In this document: positions 50,598 through 59,789 of the stretch, piece by piece | Position numbering within the stretch: position 1 is the first letter of the stretch | Layout of the letters: each line of letters starts with the position of its first letter | NCBI RefSeq assembly: GCF_004014875.1 | Contig: NZ_CP034929.1 | Span: 1,488,001 to 1,552,000, forward strand | Source of the DNA: Nocardioides yefusunii | GTDB taxonomy: Bacteria > Actinomycetota > Actinomycetes > Propionibacteriales > Nocardioidaceae | Length of the DNA: 64,000 nt | Direction: 5' to 3' | Position numbers and translations under genes: made by a program | The notes under the pieces: generated by a model | What the model saw: only the letters and a program-made list of their open reading frames with translations | Told to the model about the DNA's origin: nothing | Databases searched by the model: none

Positions 50598-51464
50598 TCA
50601 GAAGGTGGCGACGCCGTACACCGAGGCGCGTTCTGCGATCTTCTGGGCACGCGCCAGGCGCGGCTTGTCCGAACCGTCACGGATCACGCGACCGGCGGCC
50701 TCGAACTCGGCCAGGAATGCCTGGGCCCACTCGATGTCGGCCGGAGTCGGGGTGAAGTAGCGGTTGACGGCTTCGGGCTGCTCGTTGTTGAGGCAGAGCT
50801 TGCCGGTCATGCCCAGCGTCACGGCGTCGGAGGACTGCTCGCGGGTCGCCTTGCTGACGGGGCCGACGGTGGGGCCGTCGACCGGTCCGGTCAGACCGCC
50901 GATGCGGGAGGCCAGGACCAGCTTGGTGCGGGGGTAGGCCATCGCGATCGGCTCGTTGGCCGCACCGGTGTCCTTGCGGTAGTCGCCGCTGCCGAACGCG
51001 AGACGGAAGCATCCCTCGGCGCGGGCGATCGAGTTGGCCTCCTCGATGCCGAGCGCGGACTCGACCAGGGCCATCACGGGGACGACGCGGCCCAGGCGCT
51101 CGTAGGTCTCGGTCACCTGGCCGGCCGACTCGGTCTTGGCCAGCATCACGCCGCTCAGGCCCGGAACACCGGCCAGGACCTCGAGGTCCTGGGCCCAGAA
51201 CGGAGTGGTGACGTCGTTGATCCGCACCCAGGCCGTGCCGCCGCCACGCAGCCAGTCGACGACGTTCTCCAGTGCCTGGGCCTTCTGGGAGTCGTCGACC
51301 GCGTCCTCGACGTCGAGGATGATCTGGTCGGCGTGCCCCAGGTGGGCGGCGTCGAAGACGTCGGGGTGCATGGCCGAGACGAGCTGCCAGGAACGTGCGT
51401 GGGCGCTGGCGATGCGCGTGGCCTCCCGTGCTTCACGTCGTGCGGTGAGGTCGTTGACGGTCAC
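50598..51464 (-). CDS. HpcH/HpaI aldolase / CitE-like CoA ester lyase
   Basis: 288 aa TIM-barrel. IILDVEDAVDDSQKAQAL carries the metal-binding Glu/Asp, VMLAKTESAGQV and MALVESALGIEEANSIA are the other conserved strands. Related proteins split citramalyl-CoA, malyl-CoA or citrate; without a citrate lyase alpha or CoA-transferase neighbour it is most likely a stand-alone lyase of the CitE-like group. GTG at 51464 after GGAGG; the longer frame to 51632 lacks support. A TAGACT -10 about 90 nt upstream may be its promoter; the 230-nt upstream gap has no gene. Confidence 0.85.
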   Translation of the reverse strand: MTVNDLTARREAREATRIASAHARSWQLVSAMHPDVFDAAHLGHADQIILDVEDAVDDSQKAQALENVVDWLRGGGTAWVRINDVTTPFWAQDLEVLAGVPGLSGVMLAKTESAGQVTETYERLGRVVPVMALVESALGIEEANSIARAEGCFRLAFGSGDYRKDTGAANEPIAMAYPRTKLVLASRIGGLTGPVDGPTVGPVSKATREQSSDAVTLGMTGKLCLNNEQPEAVNRYFTPTPADIEWAQAFLAEFEAAGRVIRDGSDKPRLARAQKIAERASVYGVATF

Positions 51465-51694
51465 TGGGGGTCCTCCGAGAGTGGTTTCCGACTGGCCTCG
51501 GACGAGCAGTCCGCGGTGTGCGACCGGAGGTCCCCGTTCCGGCCGCGGTTCCCACGAGTCTAGGCCGTGGGTGCGCGCGAGCGGCACCTTGGTTCGTACG
51601 CAGGGGTAACCCCGGCGACGCCTGGCCGTCACACGTCAGTGTGGCGAGGATGTCATGCGCGGGCACGCGGAAATGCACCCGAATGGGGGTGTCA

Positions 51695-52501
51695 TCACCG
51701 CAGGGCGAGACGTCGCCGGCCCTGTGCCTGGGTGTTGAAGGCGTCCACCGGTGTCTGTGTGCGGGTGAACAGGGAACGCTGTGGGGCCGTGCTGGCTTCG
51801 ATGGCCTCTGCAACGCTCGGCGCCGGTCGGCTGCGTCGTTGCCACAGAGAAATGGCGTGGGTGATGGTGGCGAAGACGCTCTCGGCGCAGGTGACGGCGT
51901 CGTCGCGCACGGCGAGGTGGAGCTCCTCGGGGGTGCTCTCCCAGAGGAAGCGCGCCGTCGCCTCGAAGAGCTCGGGGTCTGCGACGCGCTGCATCATCAG
52001 GTTCGCCGCAACCCGGACCGAGGAGGTGTCGGTCCAGCGCGGGGTCGCCGCGAAGGTGCGGCTGCGCAGGAGTGACTCCGCCTCGCGGACCACCAGGGGT
52101 ACCGGGAACGGGGCGTAGGTCGCCAGCGAGGCGCTGTGTCCGTCGGCGCCCGAGTAGGCGGTCCATGCCATCCGGAGGGCGTGGTCGACCCGGCGTGCGC
52201 GCGCCGGGGCCAGCACGGTGATTGCGTGGGAGGCGTGGACCAGCGCGTCGCGCAGGTGGTCGAGGACCTCGGTGTCGAACGGTTCGCCGGGGTCACCCAG
52301 CAGTTCGAGCGCGGTGTCGAAGGCGGTGGCGGCGGAGCGGATTCCGGTCCAGGCCAACGAGCTGCACGGAAGGGAGGGGAAGACCGCGTCGTCCGCTGCG
52401 AGTGAGCTCTTGGCCGCCGGGCGGGCGGGGCCGTTCAGGACGGCGTCCCAGACTGGGCGCGAGGAGCGCAGTTCGTCACTTCGACACACGCCCATAGCCA
52501 T
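51695..52501 (-). CDS. Protein of unknown function (268 aa)
   Basis: Soluble, mainly helical protein beginning MAMGVCRSDELRSSRPVWDA. No motif recognised. Helices rich in Ala with scattered Arg/Asp; three Cys. A TAGACT -10 ends 7 nt before ATG 52501, giving a leaderless start and fixing the N-terminus; the frame is open to 52582 upstream. Codon use and third-position GC look like the neighbours. Monocistronic, followed by the CitE-like gene after 230 nt. Confidence 0.7.
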   Translation of the reverse strand: MAMGVCRSDELRSSRPVWDAVLNGPARPAAKSSLAADDAVFPSLPCSSLAWTGIRSAATAFDTALELLGDPGEPFDTEVLDHLRDALVHASHAITVLAPARARRVDHALRMAWTAYSGADGHSASLATYAPFPVPLVVREAESLLRSRTFAATPRWTDTSSVRVAANLMMQRVADPELFEATARFLWESTPEELHLAVRDDAVTCAESVFATITHAISLWQRRSRPAPSVAEAIEASTAPQRSLFTRTQTPVDAFNTQAQGRRRLALR

Positions 52502-52508
52502 GCGGCCA

Positions 52509-52514
52509 AGTCTA
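52509..52514 (-). promoter_or_regulatory. -10 element of the 268-aa unknown gene, leaderless
   Basis: Minus strand TAGACT ends 7 nt before ATG 52501; no SD sequence. Confidence 0.6.
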
Positions 52515-52648
52515 GGGAGGACGCGATCTCGACTCGTCAGGTACTGCGAAACTCGCCACCCTCGACCTATGTCGTCCATCACAGCGCGATGGGCGGTGGG
52601 CCGAGGGTGACGAGTTCAGCGGGCGGTAGCGGGGAACCGGCTGGCGTG

Positions 52649-55600
52649 TCAGCGGTGCAGGGCGATCCCGTCGATCACCGGCTTGCCGCTGACCCGAATG
52701 ATCCGGACGGTGCCCTTCTTCAGCGGTCCGAGGCCACGTACCGACTTGAGCACCTGGTGCTTGGTCTTCTTCGACCGCAGGTCGATCACCTTCGACGTCG
52801 TGGTCGCGGCACCGCTGCGGATCTCGACGCGCACCTTGCCGCAGGTGGGGCAGGTGGTGGCGACCAGCCAGCCGGCGTGGCCGTTGGTGCGGGGGCCGTC
52901 CAGGACGGTGTGTCGTCCGGCAGCGCCGGTGGCTCCCAGACGGGTGGCGGTGCCGGCTGCGTACTTCTTGCCGGCGAGACGCGTCGCCTTGGCCTTCACG
53001 GTGCGCTGGCGCGAGCGCGGCGTGAAGGCACGGTCGTCGAACGCGCGGACCGTGCAGGTCTGGTCCGACCAGTCAGAGACGTTGCCGAAGTCGTCCCGCG
53101 CACGGGTGCGCAGGCACACCTGGGCGCCGGTGGCGATCTTTGTCAGGGGCACGGTGCGGGCGCCTCGCGTCAGGGCGAGCTTCTGCAAGGACGCAGGCGA
53201 GGTCCACCGTCCGGAGGCGCCGGTGGCGGTGGTGGTGCGGACCTGGACGTCCACGCGGGCGGTGGTGGCGGTGCGGGCGTTCACGCGGGCGGAGACCCCG
53301 GAACCGGTGACCACCTTCGCGAGACTGAGCGTCGGGTGGTCGGCGTGGCCGACCTGCGGAACGCGCGGCACGGTGACCACCAGCGGGGCGGAGGTCGAGA
53401 CCTCGAAGGTGCCGCGCGCCAGGACGGTCAGGGTCAGCTTGCCGTGGAAGGAGGCGGGGAGAGTGAACTCGCGCACTCCCGCCCCGATCCGGGTCGGGTT
53501 GCGGGTCAGGCCGTCGACGGCGACGTCAAAGCCGACGAGGTCCTGCAGGCCCACCCGCGAGTTGGGGGCTGTTCCGCGGTCCCAGGACCACGCAACGATC
53601 GTGCGGCCGTCCGGGGTGAGACGCGTTGACAGATCAGTCGGTGCGGCCGGGGCGAAGTTGCGGCGGGCGTCCTCGACGACCGCTGCGGTGGACCCGGCCT
53701 CGTTGGTCGCGGTGATCCGGAACGTCGCCGTGGACCAGGGAGCCACGTACGGGAACGACAGCTCGACGTTCAGGCGACCCTCGCGAGTCCGCTCCACGTC
53801 CTGGGGACGCAGGTCGACGGACGCGACCACGGCGCTGCCGATGACGGCCTCGACCCGGTAGCTGGCGACCGGAGGTTCCTGCGAGGGAGCGTCCCAGAGG
53901 ACGCGGGCGGCGTTCTCGCCGACCTGCACCTCCATGCCGGCCGGACGCGCGGGGCGGGTGGTTCCGGTGGACACGGTGATCGCGGGAGTCGTGCTCACCT
54001 GGGGGAAACCGACCCGGACGGTGGCCTCCACTCCCTGACTGACGACGAACGCGAACGACGGAGAGGCGGTCGCGTCGGTCGTGACGGCCACCGGGTGGCC
54101 CCAGATGCTGGAGGGGACCGAGATCGTTCGTCGTTCGGCGTTCAGGTCGTTCGTCGGGATCCACCACGGGCTGAGCTGTTCGGCGGGGGAGTCGTGGGGG
54201 ACGCCGAGAATGAATCCGTTCCCCAGGTACAGGTCGGTCTCGGGAACGTCGAGGACGGTCCAGTCGCCGTGCGAACGCAGGTCCTTCACGACCGACACCC
54301 ACCCTTGCGAGGTCGAGCACTGGGCCAGAGCGATCGACCCGGCGACCTGAGCCTCGAAGAGCGCCCCGCACTGCGGAGCGGGGTGGCTCACAGAACGGCC
54401 CGAGGCGACGTCGCTCAGCACCAGGCGGGCCGGGGCGAGGTCGCTGGTGCCACGCTCGATGCGCCAGGCAACGCCCTGCTGGAGGCCCGTGAAGATCATG
54501 GGCTCGGTGGTGCTGGCTCCGGCGGCGACGTCGAAGACACGACCGCTGGTGAGCGCCCACCGGCCGTCGGTGTGGCTCCAGCGAGGAGAACCGCCGCTGC
54601 CCAGGTCGCGCACACCGTCCGAGGTTCGGATCTGTGATGCGCCCTGCTTCGGGCTCCAGACCTGCACGGGATCACCCGAGGCGTCACGCCCGGTGAGGAC
54701 GATCCCCTGGGCGTCCGCAGCGAGGATCTCGGGCGCGGAGGCGCCCTCCGGGGTGACCGTGTAGGCCGACGCGGATGTCGAGGCGAGGCGGTCGTCCGTG
54801 ACGGAGAGCCGGTCGCCCGATATTGCCAGGTGCTGGACCTGTGCGGAGCGAGGCCAGGTTGACGGCAGCCATTCCACCGCTCCGCTGAGCGGCGTGAGAC
54901 GGGCCAACGTCGGTACGCCGTCGCGCAGGCCGACGGTCGCGACTCGGGTGCCGTCGTCGAGCGGCACCACCGTCGTCGCCCAGTCGGCGAGCGTGCGCAC
55001 ACCACCGTCGTTGCCGACGAAGACGACGCTGCTGTCACTGCCGTTCGTCCGGGGGGCCTCGGGAGCGATCACCACGCCGCCGGCGACCGGGATCGCCGTC
55101 GAGAAGCTGCGTACGACGTCGCGGACGCGCTCGTCGTTCGAGCGCAGGACGTCGACCTCGAGGCGGTCTGCGGCAGGCGCGTCGTCGATGTCGGACGAGC
55201 ACACGTAGGTGCCGGACTCGTCGCGCACCGTCCAGGCGAGGCGGGTGCCTTCGGGGGTGGTGTTGACGGAGAAGCCGGGTGTGCTGCCGTATCGCGGCGA
55301 AGCACAGACCTCCGTGCCGTCGGACTCCGAGCCGTCCGGCAGGGCACGGGCCGTCATCGCGACCAGGTCGACGAGGTCCACGCCGTCCTCGTGACGGACC
55401 ACGGCGTGGCGTTCGTCCACGACCTTGACGGTGTCGACGTAGCCGCTGCGGGTGCTCGGCAGCGGGCGACTCGTGGAGGAGTCGGGCGTCGAGTAGGAGA
55501 GGACGAGCGTCTCGCGGGAGCCGTCGACCCATGGTCCGCGCGCCACGACGTGTCCCGGTACGGCCGCCATCGCGTCGTGCTGCGGGGGAGTCACCGACTG

Positions 55601-55978
55601 GAACCAGTTCTGCTCGCCCGCGCTGCGGTCCTCCACCCGCGACCATCGGAAGCCGGTTCCGGTGGAGCTGATCCAGTGAGATCCCACGAGCTGGCCCAGT
55701 TCTGCGAACCGTCCGTCGTCGGGTGACGTGACTCGGCCGGCGGTGCCGTGGGCATGGATCTGGCGCGACCACTCGGTGCCCGGATCCACGACCCAGATCC
55801 CGTCCGTGGTGGCCCCCAGGACGGTGGGGAGTAGCGGGTTCGAGGACTGCGGCAACGCGACGTCGACGACCGGTGCGGGGACCGGGGCAGCGGCTGTGGC
55901 CGGGAGCGCCAACGCCGCCCCGGTCGTCAGTCCGAGCACGAGGCTCAGCGAGGCGGACAGGGCGGCGGTGGGACGCAT
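52649..55978 (-). CDS. Large secreted multidomain protein (propeller-like plus fibronectin III-like)
   Basis: 1109 aa. Signal peptide (SLVLGLTTGAALALPATAAA). Residues ~45-640 are repetitive beta strands with recurring WSRV/WSHTDGRW-type motifs, suggesting a beta-propeller. Two fibronectin III-like domains follow (near 680: ARVLWDAPSQEPPVASYRVE; near 785: APAAPTDLSTRLTPDG), then more beta domains and a C-terminal domain with TCPTCGKVRVE. No anchor or enzymatic motif seen. A surface or extracellular binding protein; function unknown. Its signal peptide and monocistronic setting are clear, the fold assignments are by eye. Confidence 0.72.
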   Translation of the reverse strand: MRPTAALSASLSLVLGLTTGAALALPATAAAPVPAPVVDVALPQSSNPLLPTVLGATTDGIWVVDPGTEWSRQIHAHGTAGRVTSPDDGRFAELGQLVGSHWISSTGTGFRWSRVEDRSAGEQNWFQSVTPPQHDAMAAVPGHVVARGPWVDGSRETLVLSYSTPDSSTSRPLPSTRSGYVDTVKVVDERHAVVRHEDGVDLVDLVAMTARALPDGSESDGTEVCASPRYGSTPGFSVNTTPEGTRLAWTVRDESGTYVCSSDIDDAPAADRLEVDVLRSNDERVRDVVRSFSTAIPVAGGVVIAPEAPRTNGSDSSVVFVGNDGGVRTLADWATTVVPLDDGTRVATVGLRDGVPTLARLTPLSGAVEWLPSTWPRSAQVQHLAISGDRLSVTDDRLASTSASAYTVTPEGASAPEILAADAQGIVLTGRDASGDPVQVWSPKQGASQIRTSDGVRDLGSGGSPRWSHTDGRWALTSGRVFDVAAGASTTEPMIFTGLQQGVAWRIERGTSDLAPARLVLSDVASGRSVSHPAPQCGALFEAQVAGSIALAQCSTSQGWVSVVKDLRSHGDWTVLDVPETDLYLGNGFILGVPHDSPAEQLSPWWIPTNDLNAERRTISVPSSIWGHPVAVTTDATASPSFAFVVSQGVEATVRVGFPQVSTTPAITVSTGTTRPARPAGMEVQVGENAARVLWDAPSQEPPVASYRVEAVIGSAVVASVDLRPQDVERTREGRLNVELSFPYVAPWSTATFRITATNEAGSTAAVVEDARRNFAPAAPTDLSTRLTPDGRTIVAWSWDRGTAPNSRVGLQDLVGFDVAVDGLTRNPTRIGAGVREFTLPASFHGKLTLTVLARGTFEVSTSAPLVVTVPRVPQVGHADHPTLSLAKVVTGSGVSARVNARTATTARVDVQVRTTTATGASGRWTSPASLQKLALTRGARTVPLTKIATGAQVCLRTRARDDFGNVSDWSDQTCTVRAFDDRAFTPRSRQRTVKAKATRLAGKKYAAGTATRLGATGAAGRHTVLDGPRTNGHAGWLVATTCPTCGKVRVEIRSGAATTTSKVIDLRSKKTKHQVLKSVRGLGPLKKGTVRIIRVSGKPVIDGIALHR

Positions 55979-56021
55979 GGGTGCTCCGTGGAGAGGGGAC
56001 GGCGGTCGGGCAAGCAGCGCG

Positions 56022-57062
56022 TCAGGCGGACCGGACCTGGACGACGACCTTGCCGACGTTCAGGCCGCCCATCATCTTCGAGAAGGCGAGCGGCGCCTGG
56101 TCGAGGCCGACGTAGCGGTCCTCGAAGAGCGGCATGACTCCCTCGGTGAGGAGTCGGCCGACCACGTCGACCTGCTCGCCGACCAGGTCGAAGTGGTCGT
56201 AGACGACCATGCCGTGCAGGGTGGCGCGCGCGGCCATGATCGCTCCGGCGCGGACGCGGGTGGGGGCGGCGCCGTTGGACTGGTCGAGGACGCCGATCAG
56301 GGAGACCCGGGCGCCGATGGCGAGGTGCTCCATGACGACGTCCATCGTGGCCTGGTCGCCCATGTGCAGGTAGGCGTTCACCTTGTCGGGGCAGGTGGCC
56401 TGCAGCTGGTCAGCGAGGTCGTCACCGCGCAGCACGGCAGCGTCGTAGCCGAGCTCCTCGACGGCGACGCGGGCCTTCTCGGCGCTGCCGACGATCGCGA
56501 CGGCGCGGGCGCCGGCGGCCTTGACCAGGGCACCGGCAACGGCACCGACTCCGCCGGTGGCGGAGGCGACGAGGACGGTCTCGCCGGGCTGCGGGGCGAT
56601 GTGACGCACGTGTGCGGCGTAGGCGGTGAGGCCGGGCATGCCCAGGGCGCCCAGTGCTGCGGAGGGTGCGACGCCGGCCGGCACACGGACCGGGGTGGTG
56701 GTGGCGGCAGCCAGCACGGCTGAGCTGGTCCAGCCGGTGTCTGCCAGGACGAGGTCGCCCACGGCGCGGTCTGCGGACCGGCTCTCGACGACGCGGGCCA
56801 CGGACTTGCCCGGGATCACGTCGCCGACGTCGGTCATCCGGTCGCCGAGGTGGCGACCGCCCAGCGTGGAGCGCACGTAGGGGTCGAGGGAGAGGTCGAG
56901 GGTCTCGACGCGCACCTGGCCCTCGCCCAGCTCGGCGGCAGGCAGGGTGGTCACCCGGAAGTCCTCCGCAGTGGGCACTCCGACCGGGATCGCGGCGAGC
57001 ACGACGGCAGTCACCTCGCCGGCGTTGTCGGCAGTGGACAGGACCTGTGATGCGTCCGACAA
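56022..57062 (-). CDS. Zinc-independent MDR-superfamily NADP-dependent oxidoreductase
   Basis: 346 aa. Start is TTG at 57062 behind AAGGAG (7 nt spacing), giving SDASQVLSTADNAG. Rossmann motif SATGGVGAVAGALVK, substrate region SLDPYVRSTLGG and the C-terminal FSKMMGGLNVGKVVVQV match the prostaglandin/curcumin reductase branch (YncB/CurA-like) that reduces enone double bonds with NADPH. Structural zinc cysteines are absent. Divergent from an IclR regulator with palindromic operator sequences between them, so it is the probable target of that regulator. Confidence 0.88.
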   Translation of the reverse strand: MSDASQVLSTADNAGEVTAVVLAAIPVGVPTAEDFRVTTLPAAELGEGQVRVETLDLSLDPYVRSTLGGRHLGDRMTDVGDVIPGKSVARVVESRSADRAVGDLVLADTGWTSSAVLAAATTTPVRVPAGVAPSAALGALGMPGLTAYAAHVRHIAPQPGETVLVASATGGVGAVAGALVKAAGARAVAIVGSAEKARVAVEELGYDAAVLRGDDLADQLQATCPDKVNAYLHMGDQATMDVVMEHLAIGARVSLIGVLDQSNGAAPTRVRAGAIMAARATLHGMVVYDHFDLVGEQVDVVGRLLTEGVMPLFEDRYVGLDQAPLAFSKMMGGLNVGKVVVQVRSA

Positions 57063-57093
57063 GAGAGGACTCCTTGTTCGTGTGTCCGAGACG

Positions 57094-57133
57094 GTTTCAT
57101 GGGAAGATGGAACATAGTTCCGCAGAATGAAAC
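57094..57133. promoter_or_regulatory. Nested palindromic operator between oxidoreductase and IclR genes
   Basis: Inner palindrome GGAAC-ATA-GTTCC (57109-57121) is framed by GTTTCAT (57094-57100) and ATGAAAC (57127-57133). ATGGAACATAG and ATGAAACATAG also repeat directly 20 bp apart, two helical turns, as expected for an IclR tetramer. Confidence 0.65.
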
Positions 57134-57164
57134 ATAGCCGTTGGGAGTGAGGGGAGACACGGAG

Positions 57165-57956
57165 TTGGCCAAGGCAGAGGGGGCTCCGTCGGGGAGCGCC
57201 ACGATCGCAACTGTCGAACGCGCGGCAGACGTCCTGATGCACTTCGCCACAGCCGGAGGTCGCGACCTCGGCGTCACCGAGATCTCCTCCGCACTCTCCA
57301 TGCCCAAGGCGGCGGTGCACCGCGTGCTCGCGTCACTGCGTGGCCGTGGGCTGGTCGAACTGGACCCCCGTACCCACCGTTACTCCCTCGGAGTCGCCGC
57401 GATGAGGCTGGGGCTCGCCTACCTGGACGGGATCGACGTGCGTGCCATGGCTCGCCTCGAACTCGTCGACCTGTGCCAGCGCACCCGCGAGACCGCCACG
57501 TTGTCGGTGCCGCTCGGTATGCGTTCGCGCATCTACGTCGACCAGGTGCTGCCTGACCGCGAGGTCATCATGTCGGTCACCCAGGGGGAGCCGTACCCGC
57601 TCCACGCAGGCGCCTCCTCGCGAGCGATGCTCGCCTTCCAGCCGCGAGCCACGATCGACACCTACCTCGACCACGCGCAGCTCGAACTCATCACCCCGGA
57701 CACCATCGTCGACGTCGACGCGATCCGCGCCGACCTTGACCAGATCCGTGACCGCGGCTGGGCCATCTCGGTCGCAGAACGCAAGGAGGGTGCCGCCTCG
57801 GTGGCTGCACCCGTGCGCAACCATGAGGGCAACGCCATTGCGGTCATCTCCGTCTGTGGTCCGCGCGAACGCTTCGTCGCCAACGTCGACGCCTGTCGCG
57901 ACGCGTTGCTCGAGGTCACTCGGGAACTCTCCCGTCGTACTGGGTGGGTCGACTGA
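57165..57956 (+). CDS. IclR-family transcriptional regulator
   Basis: About 263 aa. N-terminal winged helix (TIATVERAADVLMHFATAGG, VTEISSALSMPKAAVHRVLA) and C-terminal effector domain (HAGASSRAMLAF, RDRGWAISVAERKEGAASVA). Start uncertain: TTG 57165 after AGGGGAG is preferred; TTG 57141 and GTG 57147 are upstream alternatives. Likely autoregulates and controls the divergent oxidoreductase through the palindromes between them; effector unknown. Its 3' end overlaps the convergent GntR gene by 41 nt. Confidence 0.87.
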   Translation: MAKAEGAPSGSATIATVERAADVLMHFATAGGRDLGVTEISSALSMPKAAVHRVLASLRGRGLVELDPRTHRYSLGVAAMRLGLAYLDGIDVRAMARLELVDLCQRTRETATLSVPLGMRSRIYVDQVLPDREVIMSVTQGEPYPLHAGASSRAMLAFQPRATIDTYLDHAQLELITPDTIVDVDAIRADLDQIRDRGWAISVAERKEGAASVAAPVRNHEGNAIAVISVCGPRERFVANVDACRDALLEVTRELSRRTGWVD

Positions 57957-58644
57957 GGCGAGCCGTCTCCACCGACTGGTGGTGCGCCTGCGTGAAGAGT
58001 CGGCGGCTCAGTGCGACGAGTCGCTCGCACGCGTCCTCGGCGCGTTCGGCGTCGCGGGACTCCACCGCGTGCAAGAGCTCCTCGTGTCGCGGCAACGTGT
58101 CCGGGGAGAAGCGTTCGAAGCGCAGGAAGTCCGGCACCCGCAGGCAGGCGTGGACGGTGCCGGCCAGTTGCCACAGCAGCGGGTTGTCGCTGCCCAGGTA
58201 GAGGGCCCGGTGGAAGTCGGTGTCGGCGTGCATCATCGCGGTGGAGTCATTGGCATCCACCGCAGCAGCGATCGCCCGCGTCGCGCGTTGCAGAGCTGCC
58301 ACGTGTTCGGGTGATCCCGCGACTGCGATGCGTCGTGCCGCCAGGGGTTCGAGGCGCTCGCGCAGTTCGAGCGAGTGGTGCAACTGGGTGAACCGTTCCG
58401 ACCCGGCGGCGCGCCATCGGATCACCTGCTCGTCGAGCATCGCCCACTCCTCGGGGGCCGTGACGCGGGTGCCGCTCTTGGGGCGTGCCACGACCATGCC
58501 CTTGGCAGCGAGGGTCCGCAGTGCTTCACGGATCGAGGAGCGTGACACGGCGTAGCGTTCTGCGATCTCGTCGAGATCGAGAAGACCGGTGACCAGGCCG
58601 AGTGCGATGCCGCTGCCGATCGCCTCGACGAGGCGTCCGTGCAT
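57916..58644 (-). CDS. GntR/FadR-type (FCD domain) transcriptional regulator
   Basis: 242 aa from ATG 58644 (GAGG 8 nt upstream), or 273 aa from TTG 58737. Winged helix: DEIAERYAVSRSSIREALRT and KGMVVARPKSGTRVT; FCD ligand domain with the metal-binding residues in HADTDFHRALYLGSDNP and RHEELLHAVESRDAE. The longer form would contain a perfect inverted repeat inside its first codons, which looks like an operator, so the shorter start is preferred; the length also fits the family. Probably regulates itself and the divergent ABC transporter. Confidence 0.82.
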   Translation of the reverse strand: MHGRLVEAIGSGIALGLVTGLLDLDEIAERYAVSRSSIREALRTLAAKGMVVARPKSGTRVTAPEEWAMLDEQVIRWRAAGSERFTQLHHSLELRERLEPLAARRIAVAGSPEHVAALQRATRAIAAAVDANDSTAMMHADTDFHRALYLGSDNPLLWQLAGTVHACLRVPDFLRFERFSPDTLPRHEELLHAVESRDAERAEDACERLVALSRRLFTQAHHQSVETARLSRPTQYDGRVPE

Positions 58645-58701
58645 GCCCTGGACCTCGTGCCTGGCCGGGGGGAGCGGCCGTTGGATGCGGGGGAGGAGGT
58701 C

Positions 58702-58738
58702 ATTGTCAGAGGCGGTGGGGGGGATTAAGTCTGACAAT
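58702..58738. promoter_or_regulatory. Inverted repeat, probable GntR operator
   Basis: ATTGTCAGA (58702-58710) and TCTGACAAT (58730-58738), perfect 9-bp arms 19 nt apart, between the GntR gene and the ABC transporter genes. The following 223 nt to the ATPase ATG contain no recognisable riboswitch or gene; it is GC-rich leader. Confidence 0.6.
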
Positions 58739-58961
58739 TCGATGAAGCCTTTTCGTCTGGTGTGGCGCGGACAACACTACGGAACGTACCGCCCCGAAGT
58801 GACCCACGACACAGTGCCCCCGCAAGGGGTTCGACGGGCGGTGCTGCTCCCCGTCCCGTGCCCGGCACGTCGTCCCACCCCACTTCCCGACGCATCCTCG
58901 CGACGCGTCCCGGAGGGGCGGCGCCGCGCCCGGACAACCCCGTCCCCCCGAGAGGTCGCCC

Positions 58962-59789
58962 ATGACATCGATCGCGGTGCGCTCAGTCACCAAGCGCTTC
59001 GGCCCCTCCGGCACTCCGCCGGTGCTCGGCAGCATCGACCTGGAGATCGGCGCGGGCCAGTTCGTGGCCCTGCTGGGTTCCTCCGGCTGCGGAAAGACCA
59101 CCCTGCTGCGCACCATCGGTGGTCTGGAGACCGCCAGCGGAGGCACCATCACCGTCGACGGCCGCAGCGTCACCGGCGGCGCGTCCGAACGGCGCAAGGC
59201 GCTGGCCGACGTCGGCTTCGTGTTCCAGGAGCACAACCTGCTGCCGTGGCGCACGGCACTGGAGAACGTTGCCCTGCCGCTGCAGTCACGCAAGGTCGCC
59301 AAGGCCACCCGCACCGCCAAGGCCGGCGAGATGCTCGAACTCGTCGGGCTCTCCCACGCCGCCGACAAACTGCCGCACGAGATGTCGGGCGGCATGCGTC
59401 AGCGGGTCGCGATCGCTCGGGCGCTGGCCTACGACCCCGGCGTCCTGCTGATGGACGAACCCTTCGGTGCCCTCGACGCCCAGACCCGCGACAACCTCAA
59501 CCTCGAGCTGCAGCGGATCTGGCTGGAGGCCCGGAAGACGGTCGTCTTCGTGACCCACTCGATCTCCGAGGCCGTCTTCCTGGCCGACCGCGTCGTCGTC
59601 ATGCAGGCCCAGCCCGGTCGCGTCGTCGCCGACGTGACGATCGACCTGGCCCGCTCCCGAGGAGCCGACGTGATGGCGACGCCCGAGTTCGCCCGCTACA
59701 CCGGCCTGCTGCGCGACGCCCTCGACGGCCACGACGCTCCGGCCCTGAACGATCCGGCCCCGAACGCGACCGAGGAGAAGTCCGCATGA
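58962..59789 (+). CDS. ABC transporter ATP-binding protein (nitrate/sulfonate/taurine type)
   Basis: 275 aa. Walker A LLGSSGCGKTTLLR, Q-loop FVFQEHNLLPWR, signature HEMSGGMRQRVAIARA, Walker B VLLMDEPFGALD, His switch FVTHSISEAV: a complete SsuB/TauB-like ATPase. The FQEHNLLPW segment is typical of this import family. Starts the operon ATPase-permease-binding protein; stop overlaps the permease ATG. Preceded by the GntR operator. Confidence 0.93.
   Translation: MTSIAVRSVTKRFGPSGTPPVLGSIDLEIGAGQFVALLGSSGCGKTTLLRTIGGLETASGGTITVDGRSVTGGASERRKALADVGFVFQEHNLLPWRTALENVALPLQSRKVAKATRTAKAGEMLELVGLSHAADKLPHEMSGGMRQRVAIARALAYDPGVLLMDEPFGALDAQTRDNLNLELQRIWLEARKTVVFVTHSISEAVFLADRVVVMQAQPGRVVADVTIDLARSRGADVMATPEFARYTGLLRDALDGHDAPALNDPAPNATEEKSA

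Noticed and set aside
58742..58961. Possible small ORF (starts MKPFRLVWRGQHYG) or riboswitch in the ABC transporter leader
   Set aside because: No ribosome site, no conserved codon pattern, and I could not match the leader to any riboswitch consensus.
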